From Deltaproteobacteria bacterium HGW-Deltaproteobacteria-2 (GTDB taxonomy: Bacteria; Desulfobacterota; Syntrophia; Syntrophales; Smithellaceae): 64,000 bases of DNA. Below the pieces are notes generated by a model that was not told the origin of the DNA, made no database searches, and saw only the letters and a list, made by a program, of their open reading frames with translations. Positions 23,438 through 33,113 of the stretch are shown here, piece after piece (position 1 is the first letter of the stretch; each line of letters opens with the position of its first letter). The stretch covers positions 61,838 through 125,837 of the forward strand of contig PHBC01000009.1 in the NCBI GenBank assembly GCA_002840505.1, in the 5' to 3' direction. A program made the position numbers and the translations under genes.

Positions 23438-24523
23438 TCATAAGATTGTTGTCATAATCATTCGGTCAATCTTCGACAAAGGCAATTTCTTTAAGTCGGT
23501 GAGGGATGTCCATTGCCAATTCTGGCAACCAATTGGCTTAGGTGTGCCTTTCAGTAAGTGGCATTCATATGCGTGAAGAGTGATGCGGAAATGCGTGTAA
23601 GCATGATTGACCGAGGCCAAATGTTTTCCTGTTCTGATGGCAATGCCGAGTTCTTCTTTCACGTTACGCCTCAAACTGTTTTCCGAGTCTTCATCTGATT
23701 TTATAAAGCCGCCGGGCAGTTTCCACAAAGAAGCCAGCAAACCTGATGTTGGCCGCTGAACAACCAGCAGCATGCCCTTTGAATTTCTGATGACGGCAGC
23801 AGCAGCCTGACGATGAGGAATTGCGGGGGATTTTCTGGTTATCGGCAAAACGTTTTGTAAATCGTGAAGCCGCGCCTGGCAGAGATTGACTATGGGGCAA
23901 CGGGAACAGTCGGGATTTTTGGCTTTACAGATCGTTGCTCCCAAATCCATCAGTGCCTGGTTGAAATCGCCGGGATGTTTGACAGGTATCAGCGAAGCGG
24001 CGAGTTTTTGCAATTGCTTTTGCTCCTGTGCGTCGTCCACTGGTTTGCGGATGGCAAAAAGGCGGCATAAAATCCGGCGGACGTTGCCATCCACGGCGGG
24101 CAAAGCCTGTCCGTAGGCAATGCTTAAGATTGCACCGGCTGTGTAAAGGCCTACGCCGGGTAGTGTTTGTATCACTTCCAAATTAGCGGGGATCCGGCCA
24201 TCGAACTTCTCTACAATCATCCGGGCGGCAGCGTGGATATTTCTGGCCCGTGAATAGTAACCCAGATTTTCCCAGGTCTTGAGCACATCCTGTAAGGGGG
24301 CGCGAGCGAGCGAGGAAACAGTGGGAAAAGCTTTCAGGAAACGATGATAGTAAGGAATTACTGTGTCAACCTGCGTTTGCTGAAGCATGATCTCCGAAAT
24401 CCAGATAAGATAAGGATTGCTTGTTTTGCGCCAGGGAAGGGAGCGCTGATTGCGCTTGTACCAGACCAGCAGTTGGCGGTTCAGAGGACTTTTGATTTTA
24501 TCGTGATAAAGTTCAGGGGACAT
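23438..24523 (-). CDS. mutY: A/G-specific adenine DNA glycosylase
   Basis: MutY removes adenine mispaired with 8-oxoguanine. The 361-residue protein has the N-terminal WYKRNQRSLPWR, the helix-hairpin-helix LPGVGLYTAGAI followed by the catalytic-Asp region PAVDGNVRR, the iron-sulfur cluster C-x6-C-x2-C-x5-C (CKAKNPDCSRCPIVNLC) and a C-terminal NUDIX-like domain that recognises 8-oxoG. The start is 10 bp after the stop of the waaA-like gene, so the two probably share a transcript. The start region overlaps a GGGGACATAACACTTAATTA motif seen again in the remnant at 23038. Confidence 0.92.
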   Translation of the reverse strand: MSPELYHDKIKSPLNRQLLVWYKRNQRSLPWRKTSNPYLIWISEIMLQQTQVDTVIPYYHRFLKAFPTVSSLARAPLQDVLKTWENLGYYSRARNIHAAARMIVEKFDGRIPANLEVIQTLPGVGLYTAGAILSIAYGQALPAVDGNVRRILCRLFAIRKPVDDAQEQKQLQKLAASLIPVKHPGDFNQALMDLGATICKAKNPDCSRCPIVNLCQARLHDLQNVLPITRKSPAIPHRQAAAAVIRNSKGMLLVVQRPTSGLLASLWKLPGGFIKSDEDSENSLRRNVKEELGIAIRTGKHLASVNHAYTHFRITLHAYECHLLKGTPKPIGCQNWQWTSLTDLKKLPLSKIDRMIMTTIL

Positions 24524-24532
24524 AACACTTAA

Positions 24533-25951
24533 TTATTTAGGCAGTAGTCTGCCAAGGATATCCAGGTACTTTGCTGTAGCACCGCTACACTCTTCTACAA
24601 TGGCTTTCGCAAGGGAACCCATGCGTTCCCTGATTTCGGGATGTTTGAGCAGCGCAGCTACCTGATTGGCCAACTCTTCCGTGTTCTGTAATTGAATCAT
24701 CGCTTTTCGGTGAAGAAACTTGTCCATTACATCATTGAAAGATGACATATAAGGGCCTGCTATAACTGGTTTGCCCAGGCTTGCCGGTTCAATCGGGTTA
24801 TGGCCGATTAAATGATCCAGCATACTCCCGGCTACAATGACAACATCAGCGATGGAGTAGATAGTTTTTAATTCACCGATAGTGTCCACTATTATAATCG
24901 CAGAACTATCCCGAGATATCCTCGGAGAGGCCGTCTTTAATACGATAGAGAATCCGAGGCTTTTGATAGAGGTTATTATCGGATTAAGAGTATATAATTC
25001 TCGCGGGGCAATAATAAGTCTGATATTTTCCATCCCCGGACGGCGGATTACATCTTTGAAAGCGTTTAACAAAATTACTTCTTCTCCAGGATGAACACTG
25101 CCGCAGATTAAGACCTGCGCATCACGGGATATACCAAGTTGTTGTCGTATCCTCTCACACTCTTCGATTTTTATTATATGCTTTGCAGTATCAAATTTTA
25201 AATTGTTGACCATGATAATATTGCTGTCGGGAACGCCGTATCCAAGAAGATATTTTCTGGCTTCATCCGAAACCGCTCCGGCCCTGTCCACACATTTGAA
25301 TCGGCGCTTATTTTGATCTTTGGTTTCTTCGAGTATGTGCCATAAGAAAGTACTTTTCCTGTAAGCGTGGGCGTTGATTAATAGAACAGATGTCTTATGC
25401 TTTGTCTTTGCCAGTTCGAGCATGTCTGCTCTCAACTCTATCATATTTTCGATGCATAAAATGGATACCGGCCTGAGTGTGTTAAGCCAGTACGAGATAA
25501 ATGGACGCCATACGCAGAAATGATAAGGGTAAGGAAGGGCAATTACGGATAATCCCATAGATTGAGTCAGCTGACGGGTCAGTTGAGGTTGCCTGGAAAT
25601 AATAACTATGGGATATGAAGAGATGGTTTGAATTCCCCTGATCAAACTGATACTGTTAATAATCTCGCCAAATCCCAATGCTGATATCAGAATCGTTCCC
25701 GGAGATTGGTTAATTATCCGGCGCGTCTTTAAAGGAATATATCCGATAATTGCAGACAAGTCGCTTACCGTGTAAAACCGGTCTCGGTAGTTTGTAATAT
25801 GACTTCTAATAAGGATTAGTTTGAAGCATAATCTCTTTATAAATACGGCCAACGCAGATGTAGAGTCCAGCACATCCGGATTCAAAAAATATTTCATTAC
25901 AAAAGTTTTAATTAAGTGTTTGATAAAAACAAAGATTCCTTTCCGATTCAT
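24533..25951 (-). CDS. Kdo transferase-like glycosyltransferase (WaaA/KdtA family)
   Basis: Features of the WaaA fold can be followed along the chain. SALGFGEIINSISLIRGI corresponds to the usual SVGE segment, and CIENMIELRADML to the vEtElWP region. Next come DRAGAVSDEARKYL and VNNLKFD, GSVHPGEE, APRELY, DTIGELKTIY and GHNPIEPASLGKPVIAGPY. WaaA adds Kdo to lipid A at the inner membrane. Sequence is divergent from classical WaaA, so the exact acceptor is uncertain. The open frame extends to 26227 but would then overlap kdsB, so the ATG at 25951 (472 residues) is a compromise with no clear ribosome site. The neighbouring divergent kdsB supports a role in Kdo chemistry. Confidence 0.75.
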   Translation of the reverse strand: MNRKGIFVFIKHLIKTFVMKYFLNPDVLDSTSALAVFIKRLCFKLILIRSHITNYRDRFYTVSDLSAIIGYIPLKTRRIINQSPGTILISALGFGEIINSISLIRGIQTISSYPIVIISRQPQLTRQLTQSMGLSVIALPYPYHFCVWRPFISYWLNTLRPVSILCIENMIELRADMLELAKTKHKTSVLLINAHAYRKSTFLWHILEETKDQNKRRFKCVDRAGAVSDEARKYLLGYGVPDSNIIMVNNLKFDTAKHIIKIEECERIRQQLGISRDAQVLICGSVHPGEEVILLNAFKDVIRRPGMENIRLIIAPRELYTLNPIITSIKSLGFSIVLKTASPRISRDSSAIIIVDTIGELKTIYSIADVVIVAGSMLDHLIGHNPIEPASLGKPVIAGPYMSSFNDVMDKFLHRKAMIQLQNTEELANQVAALLKHPEIRERMGSLAKAIVEECSGATAKYLDILGRLLPK

Positions 25952-26078
25952 GCTTCTGTATAATAAGATTGAATGGAACTTGCTTTCACGGTAAGTAAGT
26001 ATAGGAAAAACGCCGTTGTGCGTCAATGAAAAGTTGGCGAGTTGATAAGTAAGATAAACTGCTGGACATAAAAGATCT

Positions 26079-26843
26079 ATGCATAAAACCAGAATATTCC
26101 TAAAAAAAAGAATAACGGCTGTGGGAATAATTCCGGTGCGATATGAATCTAGCAGGTTTAGGGGTAAAGTCTTGGCTGATATCGGGGGAAAGCCAATGAT
26201 ACAGCATGTGTGGGAAAAAGCTAACAAAGCAGTATTGCTCGATGATCTGATAGTTGCAGCAGATGATGAGAGAATAATTGAGGCTGTAAGATCATTTGGA
26301 GGAAAGGCAATGTTGACATCTCCAAAACATCCATCAGGAACAGATAGAATTAATGAGGCAGTTCAACACTTAAAAACTGATATAGTAATAAATATACAGT
26401 CGGACGAACCAATGCTTGTACCTGCAATGATTGATGCTCTTGTAACTGCTTTATCGGAAGATAAAAATATCCTTATGGCAACTTTTAGAAAGAAAATAAA
26501 GGATCAGGATCAGATACATGATCCTAACACTGTAAAGGTAGTCGTCGACATCAAAAATTTTGCAATGTATTTTTCAAGAACACCGATTCCATTTGATAAT
26601 AGTGCCTCTGCCGCCACATCATATTACAAGCATATTGGCTTATACGGATACACGAAAGATTTCCTGTCTGTTTTTTCAAAGCTTCCGGTTTCATCACTGG
26701 AAACTTTTGAAGGATTAGAACAACTGCGCGCATTGCAAAACGGGTATAAGATAAAAGTTCTGGAGACCCAACATGATACCATTGGCGTAGATACTCCTGA
26801 AGATTTAGAGAACGTCAGGAATAAATTATTATCATCCACATAG
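26079..26843 (+). CDS. kdsB: 3-deoxy-manno-octulosonate cytidylyltransferase (CMP-Kdo synthetase)
   Basis: KdsB activates Kdo with CTP to CMP-Kdo, the donor used by WaaA. The 254-residue protein has GIIPVRYESSRFRGK, SGTDRINEA, NIQSDEP (usually NxQGDEP), DPNTVKVV, YFSRTPIPF, KHIGLYGYTKDFL and a GVDTPEDLE ending. The ATG at 26079 lacks a strong ribosome site. A GTG at 26118 would give a more usual N terminus, so the start is uncertain. It is divergent from the waaA-like gene, and both are more A+T-rich in codon choice (ATA, AGA) than nearby genes. Confidence 0.88.
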   Translation: MHKTRIFLKKRITAVGIIPVRYESSRFRGKVLADIGGKPMIQHVWEKANKAVLLDDLIVAADDERIIEAVRSFGGKAMLTSPKHPSGTDRINEAVQHLKTDIVINIQSDEPMLVPAMIDALVTALSEDKNILMATFRKKIKDQDQIHDPNTVKVVVDIKNFAMYFSRTPIPFDNSASAATSYYKHIGLYGYTKDFLSVFSKLPVSSLETFEGLEQLRALQNGYKIKVLETQHDTIGVDTPEDLENVRNKLLSST

Positions 26844-26872
26844 TGCGTAGCCCTTGTAAGAGTGTTTTTATC

Positions 26873-26901
26873 TTGACTTATTAATCCGTAATATTTAATC
26901 T
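26873..26901 (+). promoter_or_regulatory. Promoter of the cyclophilin gene
   Basis: TTGACT (26873-26878), a 17-bp spacer and TAATCT (26896-26901), 30 bp before the ATG at 26933, which has AAAGGAG upstream. Confidence 0.65.
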
Positions 26902-26932
26902 CATCTTAAGTTGAAAGAAAAAGGAGTTTATA

Positions 26933-27475
26933 ATGAAAAACGATTTAAAAGCGGTTATTGAAACAAATAAAGGAACAATAAATTTATGCCTGTTTGCCGA
27001 GAAGACGCCGCTTACGGTGGGCAATTTTATAAATCTGTCCCGGCGCGGATACTACAATGGCTTAAAATTTCACCGGGTGATTCCCGATTTCATGATTCAG
27101 GGAGGCTGTCCTTTTGGCGATGGCCGCGGTGGGCCCGGATACAAATTCCAGGATGAATTTGTCAAAGAGTTGCGTCACAGCAAACCCGGCATTTTTTCGA
27201 TGGCCAACGCCGGCCCTCAAACAAACGGCAGCCAGTTTTTTATTACTCATGTACCGACACCATGGTTGGACGGCAAGCACACGGTTTTTGGCGAAGTTGT
27301 CAGTGACGCCGACCAGAAGGTTGTCAATCAGATTGCTCAGGGCGATAAAATCATTTCCGTAACAATCGAAGGTGATATTGCGGAACTTATGGAAAAAATC
27401 AATCCTGTGATAGAAAAATGGAATGCGATCCTGGATGAAAATTTCCCTAAACTTTCGAAGGCACCGAAAGCATAG
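26933..27475 (+). CDS. Cyclophilin-type peptidyl-prolyl cis-trans isomerase
   Basis: This folding catalyst isomerises Xaa-Pro bonds. The 180-residue protein has no signal peptide, so it is cytoplasmic (PpiB-like). Conserved cyclophilin segments are [24 protein letters not shown], written here in two parts as [13 protein letters not shown] and GDGRGGPGY, then [16 protein letters not shown] and [11 protein letters not shown]. The catalytic Arg lies in FHRV. It is followed 39 bp later by a DUF2804 gene on the same strand. Confidence 0.92.
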   Translation: MKNDLKAVIETNKGTINLCLFAEKTPLTVGNFINLSRRGYYNGLKFHRVIPDFMIQGGCPFGDGRGGPGYKFQDEFVKELRHSKPGIFSMANAGPQTNGSQFFITHVPTPWLDGKHTVFGEVVSDADQKVVNQIAQGDKIISVTIEGDIAELMEKINPVIEKWNAILDENFPKLSKAPKA

Positions 27476-27514
27476 AGCTAAGCATTATCAAAATTTATGC
27501 GGGAGGGAGATGTT

Positions 27515-28567
27515 ATGAGAAAAGTAGCGGCAACTCCTGAAAAGATGGTGGAAAAAGACGGAACGATTAACTTCGGTACGTTTCGTACGCCTTTTCGCAA
27601 TGTGAACATTCTCGAAGCACCTTTGTATTCTTCTTCGCGCAAAGTTCCTGCTTTCTGGAAAAAATTCCGTCTTAAGGAATGGCAGCATTTTGGCATTATA
27701 ACTCCCACCCATTATTTCGGTATGGTTATTTTTGATGCTAAATTTATGGGTGTCTCTTTTTTTTATGCTTACGACAGAATAGAAAACAAACGTTTTGAAC
27801 ACAGTGTGCAATTACCGGGCGGTGCATCGCGCATCGCCGGACAGGTCTATGATGACAGCTGTGAGTTCAAAAAAAATGGTTACCTGCTTCGTTTTGAAAA
27901 CCAGCTTAACTATGGATATCACAAAATTACTATAGATATTGACGGCAAAAGAAGCCTGCCCGCTGTAAAAGGGGAAATTAAGATTTTTGAAGACCTGAAT
28001 ACCATTGAACCTCTTGTTCAGGTATCTCCTGTTACACCATTCAGGCCATTTTATACGCACAAGGTCGCTGCGCCGGCTGAAGGAACGATTAAAATGGGGG
28101 ATAAAGAAATTATAATCAATCGTAAGCGGGATGTTGCTTTGATGGATGAACAAAAAACATATTACCCTTATTCCAGTTTTTGGAAATGGGCGACGGCCGC
28201 CGGTTATGATGAATATGGAGAACTTCTAGCCTTCAATCTTTGCCAGAATATGATAGCCGATGATGAAGATTTTAATGAAAACTGCATGTGGATTGGCGGG
28301 AAAATTTATTGCCTTAAAGCGGCGCGCTTTGAATTTGAGAAAGAAAATATCATGCGTCCTTGGAAAATAAAAACAACAGATGGAAGTTTAGAGTTGTTAT
28401 TTACATCTTCCGGCCAGAGAGCCGAAAAGATTAATGCCGGATTTCTCGTTTCAGATTTCCACCAGCCATTTGGTATTTACAGCGGTAGATTCAGAGATGA
28501 TGATAACCGGATCTATACGATGGCAAATTTCTTCGGTCTTACTGAACACCACATTACACGGTATTAA
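27515..28567 (+). CDS. DUF2804 family protein
   Basis: The protein of about 350 residues matches the DUF2804 family in length and in layout: an N-terminal beta-rich region, KEWQHFGIITPTHYFGMVIF, FYAYDR, then SSFWKWATAAGYDEYG and a C-terminal HQPFGIYSGRF. The fold is likely beta-sandwich, similar to lipocalin-like or AttH-type carotenoid/lipid enzymes, but the function is not known. The ATG at 27515 is preferred because GGGAGGGA precedes it, whereas the ATG at 27497 lies inside that site. It converges with the nitroreductase gene, and the two overlap by 4 bp at their 3' ends. Confidence 0.75.
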   Translation: MRKVAATPEKMVEKDGTINFGTFRTPFRNVNILEAPLYSSSRKVPAFWKKFRLKEWQHFGIITPTHYFGMVIFDAKFMGVSFFYAYDRIENKRFEHSVQLPGGASRIAGQVYDDSCEFKKNGYLLRFENQLNYGYHKITIDIDGKRSLPAVKGEIKIFEDLNTIEPLVQVSPVTPFRPFYTHKVAAPAEGTIKMGDKEIIINRKRDVALMDEQKTYYPYSSFWKWATAAGYDEYGELLAFNLCQNMIADDEDFNENCMWIGGKIYCLKAARFEFEKENIMRPWKIKTTDGSLELLFTSSGQRAEKINAGFLVSDFHQPFGIYSGRFRDDDNRIYTMANFFGLTEHHITRY

Positions 28568-29427
28568 TTACTGCCAACCCAGGTCGCAGTATAATCCAGT
28601 TTGTCGGCCATACCTTTGCGGTGGGGATCACTTATTTCCCAGACACCTTTCAATCCTTTCTCTTCTGCCGCAAGTTCAAAATGACACATGCCAATACCTA
28701 TATCCACACGTTGCAAGTCTGATTTCATGAAAAAGATTTGTTTTAATCCCGGATTACGTTTTATGTAAAAATGATAGGTATTCAGATCGTTTTCTTTTAT
28801 TATACGCCAAGGCTGGAGGTTACTGGCCGAAGGCGCAAGGCGCACCATTTCCAGCGATGTTTCGTAACGGCCGGCTTGCTCGACGGAAAGCGGTTTATCA
28901 TCTTTGTTGAAAAATAAAGAACTCCACGACTTGCGTTTGTCCGCTCCAGTGGAGTTACGAATTACGGAATCTACTAAAGTAATCTTAGGCACAGCGTAAC
29001 CTACAGGTGTTACAGCCGGTATGACTTCATTGTTTTGTAAAGCTATCTTCTGTGCGAAGCCGCTGGAATTAAATGTGCCTCCCAGCCAGCACGTGCCTAA
29101 GTTCAGATCCGTTACCTTCAGAATATTTTTCTCCATCAGATAGCCGTAGTCTTCAAGATTGTGTGGGGAGTTTTCTGCTGCGCCTATGATAAATCCCGTA
29201 GGGTTTTTTATCATTCCATAAGTAATTAGACCTTTTAAAGATTCTTTATCTTGTTCGGTGGACGTTATAAAGATGAAACGTGATTTTGTTCCGAAAGGTC
29301 CCACAACATTTTCGGAAATAAACTTATTTAACGTTTCTTTTTTGTTTTCCTCTAGAGGAGTATCTAAATAGGTTCTGATCGATTTGCGCCGGCGGATAAT
29401 GTTTACAACAGGCTCACTGAATAACAT
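28564..29427 (-). CDS. Nitroreductase family protein (TM-nitroreductase type)
   Basis: The product of about 287 residues belongs to the flavin-dependent nitroreductase superfamily. RRRKSIRTYLDTPL is the N-terminal FMN-phosphate site, and the second half has RLAPSASNLQPWRI. The two-lobed length is that of the longer nitroreductase family in which two half-domains form a pseudo-dimer. The substrate is unknown. The ATG at 29427 with AAGGAGG 6 bp upstream is preferred over 29448. It lies 24 bp after purD on the same strand, so it is probably co-transcribed with it. Confidence 0.82.
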   Translation of the reverse strand: MLFSEPVVNIIRRRKSIRTYLDTPLEENKKETLNKFISENVVGPFGTKSRFIFITSTEQDKESLKGLITYGMIKNPTGFIIGAAENSPHNLEDYGYLMEKNILKVTDLNLGTCWLGGTFNSSGFAQKIALQNNEVIPAVTPVGYAVPKITLVDSVIRNSTGADKRKSWSSLFFNKDDKPLSVEQAGRYETSLEMVRLAPSASNLQPWRIIKENDLNTYHFYIKRNPGLKQIFFMKSDLQRVDIGIGMCHFELAAEEKGLKGVWEISDPHRKGMADKLDYTATWVGSN

Positions 29428-29451
29428 TGTTATCCTCCTTTGTTCCAATGA

Positions 29452-30780
29452 TCAATTTTTGCGTATTTTCTTCATATGATCAATACGTTTTTGGATAAGC
29501 GCGTCTGTGCCAATGTCCTCGCGATAGGCAACAGGACCTTTAACTGCTTTGACGCCTTCTTCCGCTATTTTTCGCGCTTCGATTAAATTGTCGGCGATTC
29601 CGACAATACCAATGGCGCGCGAAGAACTCAGATATAAACCATCCTCTTTTTGATCCACAGATGAATAGTAAAGACGCGCTTTACCGACGTTTCCTAGTTC
29701 AATCCTGGCTTTGGATGAAGCGGCATCGGGATGATCGGCGGGCAGACCATAACCTTTCGGTACAACATATTTGCAAACAGTCGCTTTGTGTTCGAATTCA
29801 ATTTTTAATTTATCCAGTGTTCCGGCAATGATATGGCGGCAGATCTCCACAAAATCAGTTTTTAAAAGTGGCAGAATGTTCATAGCTTCGGGATCGCCAA
29901 ATCGTGCGTTGTATTCCAGAAGTTTTGTACCGTTTTTTGTAGCAATAAAACCGCCGTACATAACACCTTTGTAGGGGCTGCCTGTTTCCTTTAAGAGAGC
30001 CGCAGCGACCTGACGGGTGATTTCCAATCCATCCTCCAAATCCTTTGGTTTTAAGAAAGGCATGGAATGATCGGGCAGGGAATAGGAGCCCATTCCGCCG
30101 GTGTTGGGTCCTTTGTCTCCATCAAATCTCCTTTTGTGATCCTGTACCAGCGGTGTGGCAACCACTGTATTTCCGTCGCACAGACATTGCAGAGAAAATT
30201 CTTCACCATCGAATTTTTCTTCGACAATCAGTGAAGAACCGCCGGCTAGTATTTGTTTACACAACGTTAAGGCATCTTCTTTTGTTTCAAAATGGTCCCC
30301 TTGAACCTGTACACCTTTTCCGCCTGTTAAACCATCCGGTTTAAGAACGATTCCTTCCAGTTCATTTAAAAAAGCTTCTACTCCGTTGATTGTTGTAAAT
30401 ACTCTGAACTGCGGATTGCCGGGGATTTTATATTTGCTGACAAGATTTCTGGTAAATGATTTGGAAGTTTCCAGCCGTGCCAGACTTTTTGTCGGCCCTA
30501 CAGCCGGAATGTTTATTTTAGCCAGTGCATCTGCAACACCGTTGTTGAGAGGATCTTCAGGACCGATAACTGCGAACTCAATTTTATTTTCCACAGCAAA
30601 ACCTGTAATAGCTTTGAGATCGGAATAACTACCCGGCACCGTTTTTGCCGAAAGAGAGGCTATGCCTGGATTGTTTGATTTCATAAAAGAGAAGAGCAGT
30701 GGCTTTTGTTGGGAGCGGGTAATCGCTTCGGCAAGTGCGTGTTCACGGGCGCCGTTTCCTATGAGCAGTATATTGGGCAT
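29452..30780 (-). CDS. purD: Phosphoribosylamine-glycine ligase (GAR synthetase)
   Basis: PurD joins glycine to phosphoribosylamine with ATP, the second step of purine synthesis. The 442-residue protein has the N-terminal LLIGNGAREHALA, IGPEDPL, the ATP-grasp segments VLKPDGLTGGKGV and GPNTGGMGSYS, and LEYNARFGDPE. Length and motifs are complete. The start has AAGGAAA upstream. Upstream is the DUF4197 gene on the same strand, and a nitroreductase follows. It is about 10 kb from the other purine genes of the window. Confidence 0.93.
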   Translation of the reverse strand: MPNILLIGNGAREHALAEAITRSQQKPLLFSFMKSNNPGIASLSAKTVPGSYSDLKAITGFAVENKIEFAVIGPEDPLNNGVADALAKINIPAVGPTKSLARLETSKSFTRNLVSKYKIPGNPQFRVFTTINGVEAFLNELEGIVLKPDGLTGGKGVQVQGDHFETKEDALTLCKQILAGGSSLIVEEKFDGEEFSLQCLCDGNTVVATPLVQDHKRRFDGDKGPNTGGMGSYSLPDHSMPFLKPKDLEDGLEITRQVAAALLKETGSPYKGVMYGGFIATKNGTKLLEYNARFGDPEAMNILPLLKTDFVEICRHIIAGTLDKLKIEFEHKATVCKYVVPKGYGLPADHPDAASSKARIELGNVGKARLYYSSVDQKEDGLYLSSSRAIGIVGIADNLIEARKIAEEGVKAVKGPVAYREDIGTDALIQKRIDHMKKIRKN

Positions 30781-30812
30781 TTTAAAAATTTCCTTTTACG
30801 TTATTTTATTAA

Positions 30813-31538
30813 TTATTTAAAAACTTCCTTAAGAAGTTCTGTTACTCTCGCTTTAGGATTGGTGCGGATGTTGGTTTCTTCTTTGGCCAGAACGGAGAAT
30901 AAACCATCGAGCGCTTTGGATGAAACATATCTATTCACATCCAGATTAGTCGTTTGACCGATCAGAGGCAGTTTCTTTACTTTTTCGTTAAGCGCGTCAT
31001 ACTTCTGAGTTACTTTATATTCGCTCATCGTTTTGCGTACTGCCGGCTGAAATTTCTCCAGCAGCTTGTCGTATGTTTTTGTTTTGAGATAATCCGTCGC
31101 GGCCGTATTTCCGCCACGCAGGATTTTGTTGGCGTCGTCAAAGCTCATTTCTGTAATCGCAGTTGAGAAAATATCCGCGGCCAGCGGAGCAGCTTTTTCC
31201 GCGGCTCTGTTCATGCTGAGCGTAAATTCATCCAGTTGCGGTCCATAGCCGATACCTCGCAGAGCTGGTTCTAATTTTCTAACTTTTTCAGGTATTAATA
31301 TCTTGACTGCGGCATTGGCGAAGTAACCGTCATTTTTCCCCAGATAATTTATAGTATTTTTTATGCCTACATTCAATGCTTCTTTGAGTCCCAGATCGAC
31401 TTTCCCGCTGCTGCCGGAAGGGGTGGTAGATGTCACGGTATTAAGTGTGTCTTTAAGTGTATCAAGAAAAGACGCCTGGCTGTATGGACAAATGAATAAT
31501 ACGAATAAAATACTTAAGAAGATATATTTTCTTTTCAT
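30813..31538 (-). CDS. DUF4197 family secreted protein
   Basis: The 241-residue protein has an N-terminal signal peptide ([21 protein letters not shown]) and a mature region typical of DUF4197: [24 protein letters not shown] is seen here as [13 protein letters not shown] plus DGYFAN, with [20 protein letters not shown] and [12 protein letters not shown]. It is probably periplasmic and helical. The function is unknown. The ATG has GGGAGG upstream. It ends 32 bp before purD and could be read through into it, but the pairing has no obvious meaning. Confidence 0.82.
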   Translation of the reverse strand: MKRKYIFLSILFVLFICPYSQASFLDTLKDTLNTVTSTTPSGSSGKVDLGLKEALNVGIKNTINYLGKNDGYFANAAVKILIPEKVRKLEPALRGIGYGPQLDEFTLSMNRAAEKAAPLAADIFSTAITEMSFDDANKILRGGNTAATDYLKTKTYDKLLEKFQPAVRKTMSEYKVTQKYDALNEKVKKLPLIGQTTNLDVNRYVSSKALDGLFSVLAKEETNIRTNPKARVTELLKEVFK

Positions 31539-31603
31539 AATGCAATCCTCCCTTGATGCGGTTTCTAGTGGAGAAAATTAAGATGGTTTTCTTTGTTCTC
31601 ATG

Positions 31604-31735
31604 CCAAGTTGGCTTCAAAGGATAACGATGAGGCAAGGAGGAGGCTCCGCAGGCGTATATGATGATACGTTGAGGAAGCCGACGACGATGCCAACAAAGT
31701 TAGCCGAAGAAGGCGACTTGATATGGAAGTATAGA
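31604..31735 (-). repeat. Family A hairpin element, copy 3 (between divergent genes)
   Basis: Read on the minus strand, the core runs from TTCGGCTAACTTTGTTGGCA at about 31708 to CGTTATCCTTTGAAG at about 31613. The outer arms CAAGTTGGCTTC (left, plus strand from 31605) and GAAGAAGGCGACTTG (right) are complementary apart from a few mismatches. This copy lacks the central palindromes of copies 1 and 2. It lies between the DUF4197 start and the first CBS-domain gene. The rest of the 31539-31844 gap has no gene. Confidence 0.8.
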
Positions 31736-31844
31736 AAGAATGCTTTCCACTGTCAATTTAATAATAAAGGTACAATTAGTTTATTTTTTTTCTATAATCT
31801 GTTAAATTAAAGCATATCAACAAGAAAGGTGAGGTAGCAAATAA

Positions 31845-33113
31845 TTGGGTTGGAATGCTGATATCGTTGTTCTGGTCATTCTTTTTATGCTTTCCGGATT
31901 TTTCTCGTCGGCGGAAGCGGCTCTGCTTTCACTGAGAGATTTGCATCTGCACAGGATGAAACAGGATAACTATCCGTTTTTTGACTATGTTGTTAAATTG
32001 CTTTCCAACCAGCGGCGGCTGCTGATTACGATAGTGACCAGCAATGAGGTTGTTAACGTCAGCATTTCCATTCTGGCGGCTTCCTATTTCATCGGGCTTT
32101 TGGGAATCAATGGGCAGTGGATTTCCATTATTTTTACAACCGTTGTTTTACTTTTTGTCGGTGAAGCCATTCCCAAGACCTTCGGCGTTACTTATCCGAT
32201 GCAGCTTTCTTCTTTAGTTTCATTTCCACTTACCGTTATTTCCCGGCTGGAGTATCCGATAGTGGCCGGTCTGGAAAAAATTTCCGGGCTTTTTCTAAGA
32301 CGTTACGGTGCGGATGAATCCGAGGAATCGGAAGCTCTGATGGAGGATGAATTTAAAACACTCATTGATGCCGGGAGTCTTGAAGGTGTGGTGGATGAGT
32401 CGCAAAAGGAATTGATTAATAAAATATTTGAGCTGGGCGACAGGCCGGTAACGGACATCATGATACCCCGTGTGGATATGTTTTGTCTTCCGCTGGATAT
32501 TCCGGTTGAGGAGATGCTTCAGTCCATAGCCCAGGCAAGGCAGGAACGCGTGCCCATCTACAGGGAAGATAGAGACGATATCGTTGGTATTTTATTTGCG
32601 CGTGATTTGCTCAACAATGTCTGGCGAGGCAGAACACAGGCGGGCATTCACAATCTTCTGATCAAACCGTATTTTGTTCCTGAACAAAAAACAGTTCACG
32701 GGCTTCTGCATGATTTTCAAAAAAACTTTTTGCAGATCGCCATTGTGGTTGACGAATATGGCGGAGTTTCAGGAATGATAACGCTAGAGCATATTCTGGA
32801 ACATCTTTTTGAAGAAACTGAAGGCGCTGATGAATCGGGTGGCGACGGTTATGAAAAAATTGATGAACAGACAATTATCGTTTCCGGTAACATGACCGTC
32901 GAACAATGCAATAAGCTGCTTGACGCCGAATTACCGGAGGAAGAGTTCGATACCGTAGGCGGATTTGTCCTGCACCTGTTCGGTAAAATGCCGGCAAAGA
33001 GTGAAGAAGTACGTTCGGATGGGTATGTCTTTTGTGTCAATGATGTCAGCAAGACAAGAATACTGAAAGTTAAAATAACCAGGGAACAACCCCGGGAGCC
33101 GGAAGAACAATGA
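31845..33113 (+). CDS. Hemolysin-C/CNNM family membrane protein with CBS domains (first of a pair)
   Basis: The 422-residue protein has the DUF21/CNNM membrane domain (about residues 1-150, SGFFSSAEAALLSL near the start), a pair of CBS domains (about 200-330, with VTDIMIPRVDM and VVDEYGGVSGMITLEHILE) and a C-terminal CorC/HlyC transporter-associated domain ending in the FDTVGGFVLHLFGKMP region. Such proteins are linked to magnesium or cobalt efflux. The start is TTG at 31845 with AAAGGTGAGG upstream, which is required to include the first membrane helix. It overlaps the next gene by 4 bp (ATGA). Confidence 0.88.
   Translation: MGWNADIVVLVILFMLSGFFSSAEAALLSLRDLHLHRMKQDNYPFFDYVVKLLSNQRRLLITIVTSNEVVNVSISILAASYFIGLLGINGQWISIIFTTVVLLFVGEAIPKTFGVTYPMQLSSLVSFPLTVISRLEYPIVAGLEKISGLFLRRYGADESEESEALMEDEFKTLIDAGSLEGVVDESQKELINKIFELGDRPVTDIMIPRVDMFCLPLDIPVEEMLQSIAQARQERVPIYREDRDDIVGILFARDLLNNVWRGRTQAGIHNLLIKPYFVPEQKTVHGLLHDFQKNFLQIAIVVDEYGGVSGMITLEHILEHLFEETEGADESGGDGYEKIDEQTIIVSGNMTVEQCNKLLDAELPEEEFDTVGGFVLHLFGKMPAKSEEVRSDGYVFCVNDVSKTRILKVKITREQPREPEEQ

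Noticed and set aside
25951..26227. Extension of the waaA-like protein to the ATG at 26227
   Set aside because: It would overlap kdsB by about 150 bp on the opposite strand and give a protein much longer than the family.
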